From: Planctomycetota bacterium
Lineage (GTDB): Bacteria; Planctomycetota; PUPC01; JACPCR01
NCBI GenBank assembly: GCA_030740295.1
Contig: JASLXP010000333.1
Location: 1-15,570, forward strand
Direction of reading: 5' to 3'
Length of the DNA stretch: 15,570 nt
In this document: positions 15,008 through 15,570 of the stretch, piece by piece
Position numbering within the stretch: the stretch's first letter is position 1
How the letters are laid out: every line of letters begins with the position of its first letter
Position numbers and translations under genes: made by a program
The notes under the pieces: generated by a model
Database searches by the model: none
The model's input: only the letters and a program-made list of their open reading frames with translations
Told to the model about the DNA's origin: nothing

Positions 15008-15570
15008 TCATCGCAGTGCAGAAAGTGTGGCTTCGGCAGCGCTGCCAAGGAATAAAGTATCCGTACCGGCCACAAGCAGCGTATAGCCCCGGTCAGCGAA
15101 GGGCCTGACAGCTTCGGCATTGACGCCAAAGTAGCCAAGGGGAATGCCGGCCGCGAGGCACGTGTCAGTGACGTGGTCGATGGCTTCGATCACCGCGGGA
15201 TCATCAACCTGACCCATCTTGCCCATGCTTGCCGAAAGGTCATACGGCCCGATCAGCACGGCATCGATACCTTCGACCTTGACAATCGATTCGATGTTCT
15301 CGACCGCTTGCGCATGCTCGGCCTGGACCACCACGGTCACTAGCTCGTTAGCAGAATCGATGTACTCCTTGAACCGCATCCCGTAGCCATGTGCACGACC
15401 GAGACCGACACCGCGCGAGCCTGCCGGCGAATACCTTGCCGAGCGGACAACATATTCGGCTTGTTCGGCGGTGTTTACCAGAGGCGCGATAATCCCGTCA
15501 GCTCCCAGGTCGAGAACGCGTTTGATCGGTGTTTCGTCGGCCGCGGGGACACGCACGATGCATGCGGCCT
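15008..15570 (-). CDS. HpcH/HpaI-family class II (metal-dependent) 2-oxo-acid aldolase, N-terminus outside window
   Basis: The frame enters from the right edge (AACIVRVPAADETP) and stops at 15010-15008, giving 187 visible residues of a family usually about 250-260 long. GTG at 15556 is not a credible start because the family match continues upstream. Visible signatures, numbered from that GTG, are the conserved Arg of VRVP (residue 2), LDLGADGIIAPLVNTAEQA (16-34), RYSPAGSRGVG (41-51), metal ligand E80 in VQAEHAQAVENI, and D106 in IGPYDLSASMG. The 26-residue spacing between E80 and D106 agrees with HpaI. These enzymes cleave 2-keto-3-deoxy acids to pyruvate plus an aldehyde. Candidate substrates are 2-keto-3-deoxy-L-rhamnonate and 4-hydroxy-2-oxoheptanedioate; the sequence does not separate them. 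It is first of the visible minus-strand cluster. Confidence 0.9.
   Translation of the reverse strand, partial: AACIVRVPAADETPIKRVLDLGADGIIAPLVNTAEQAEYVVRSARYSPAGSRGVGLGRAHGYGMRFKEYIDSANELVTVVVQAEHAQAVENIESIVKVEGIDAVLIGPYDLSASMGKMGQVDDPAVIEAIDHVTDTCLAAGIPLGYFGVNAEAVRPFADRGYTLLVAGTDTLFLGSAAEATLSALR

Overview
The window reads like a chromosomal fragment of a polysaccharide-degrading environmental bacterium, most likely from the Planctomycetota/Verrucomicrobiota/Lentisphaerota group or a similar lineage. This is inferred from content only: moderately GC-rich DNA, two DUF4838 proteins, a pectate-lyase-superfamily protein, a very large secreted protein with two carbohydrate-binding modules, a Gfo/Idh/MocA oxidoreductase and an HpcH/HpaI aldolase. 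No rRNA, tRNA or marker gene is present to confirm the phylum.

Layout. Bases 1-739 (minus strand) hold the 5' part of a secreted pectate-lyase-superfamily protein. A 179-bp divergent spacer separates it from a secreted DUF4838 protein with a C-terminal beta-sandwich domain (919-3294, plus). Downstream on the same strand is a glutamine-hydrolysing asparagine synthetase (3442-5451). Convergent to it is a small intracellular protein on the minus strand (5509 to about 6366) that combines HEAT-like repeats, a four-cysteine zinc motif and a PD-(D/E)XK-like nuclease domain. This gene lies between two direct copies of a 31-bp sequence; the right-hand copy is one arm of a perfect 27-bp inverted repeat (6413-6477). 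Next is a very large secreted protein (6509-10945, plus) with two carbohydrate-binding modules and a PcRGLX/YetA-like (PL26, exo-rhamnogalacturonan lyase type) body.

Bases 11044-15570 hold a minus-strand group in transcription order: HpcH/HpaI-type aldolase (5' end outside the window), Gfo/Idh/MocA oxidoreductase, then a second secreted DUF4838 protein with a C-terminal carbohydrate-binding-like domain. Gaps are 98 and 47 bp, so an operon is plausible.

Working picture (inference): the four exported proteins act on a pectin-like or other acidic, rhamnose-containing polysaccharide outside the cytoplasm. The dehydrogenase and aldolase would process the released sugar or sugar acid inside, for example by a 2-keto-3-deoxy-acid route. 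The asparagine synthetase and the HEAT-nuclease protein do not obviously belong to this pathway. No tRNA, rRNA, CRISPR array, transposase gene or recognisable riboswitch was seen, and no gene-free stretch exceeds 300 bases. I did not find a convincing complete new system. The most unusual parts are the repeat-flanked HEAT/zinc/nuclease gene and the palindrome next to it.
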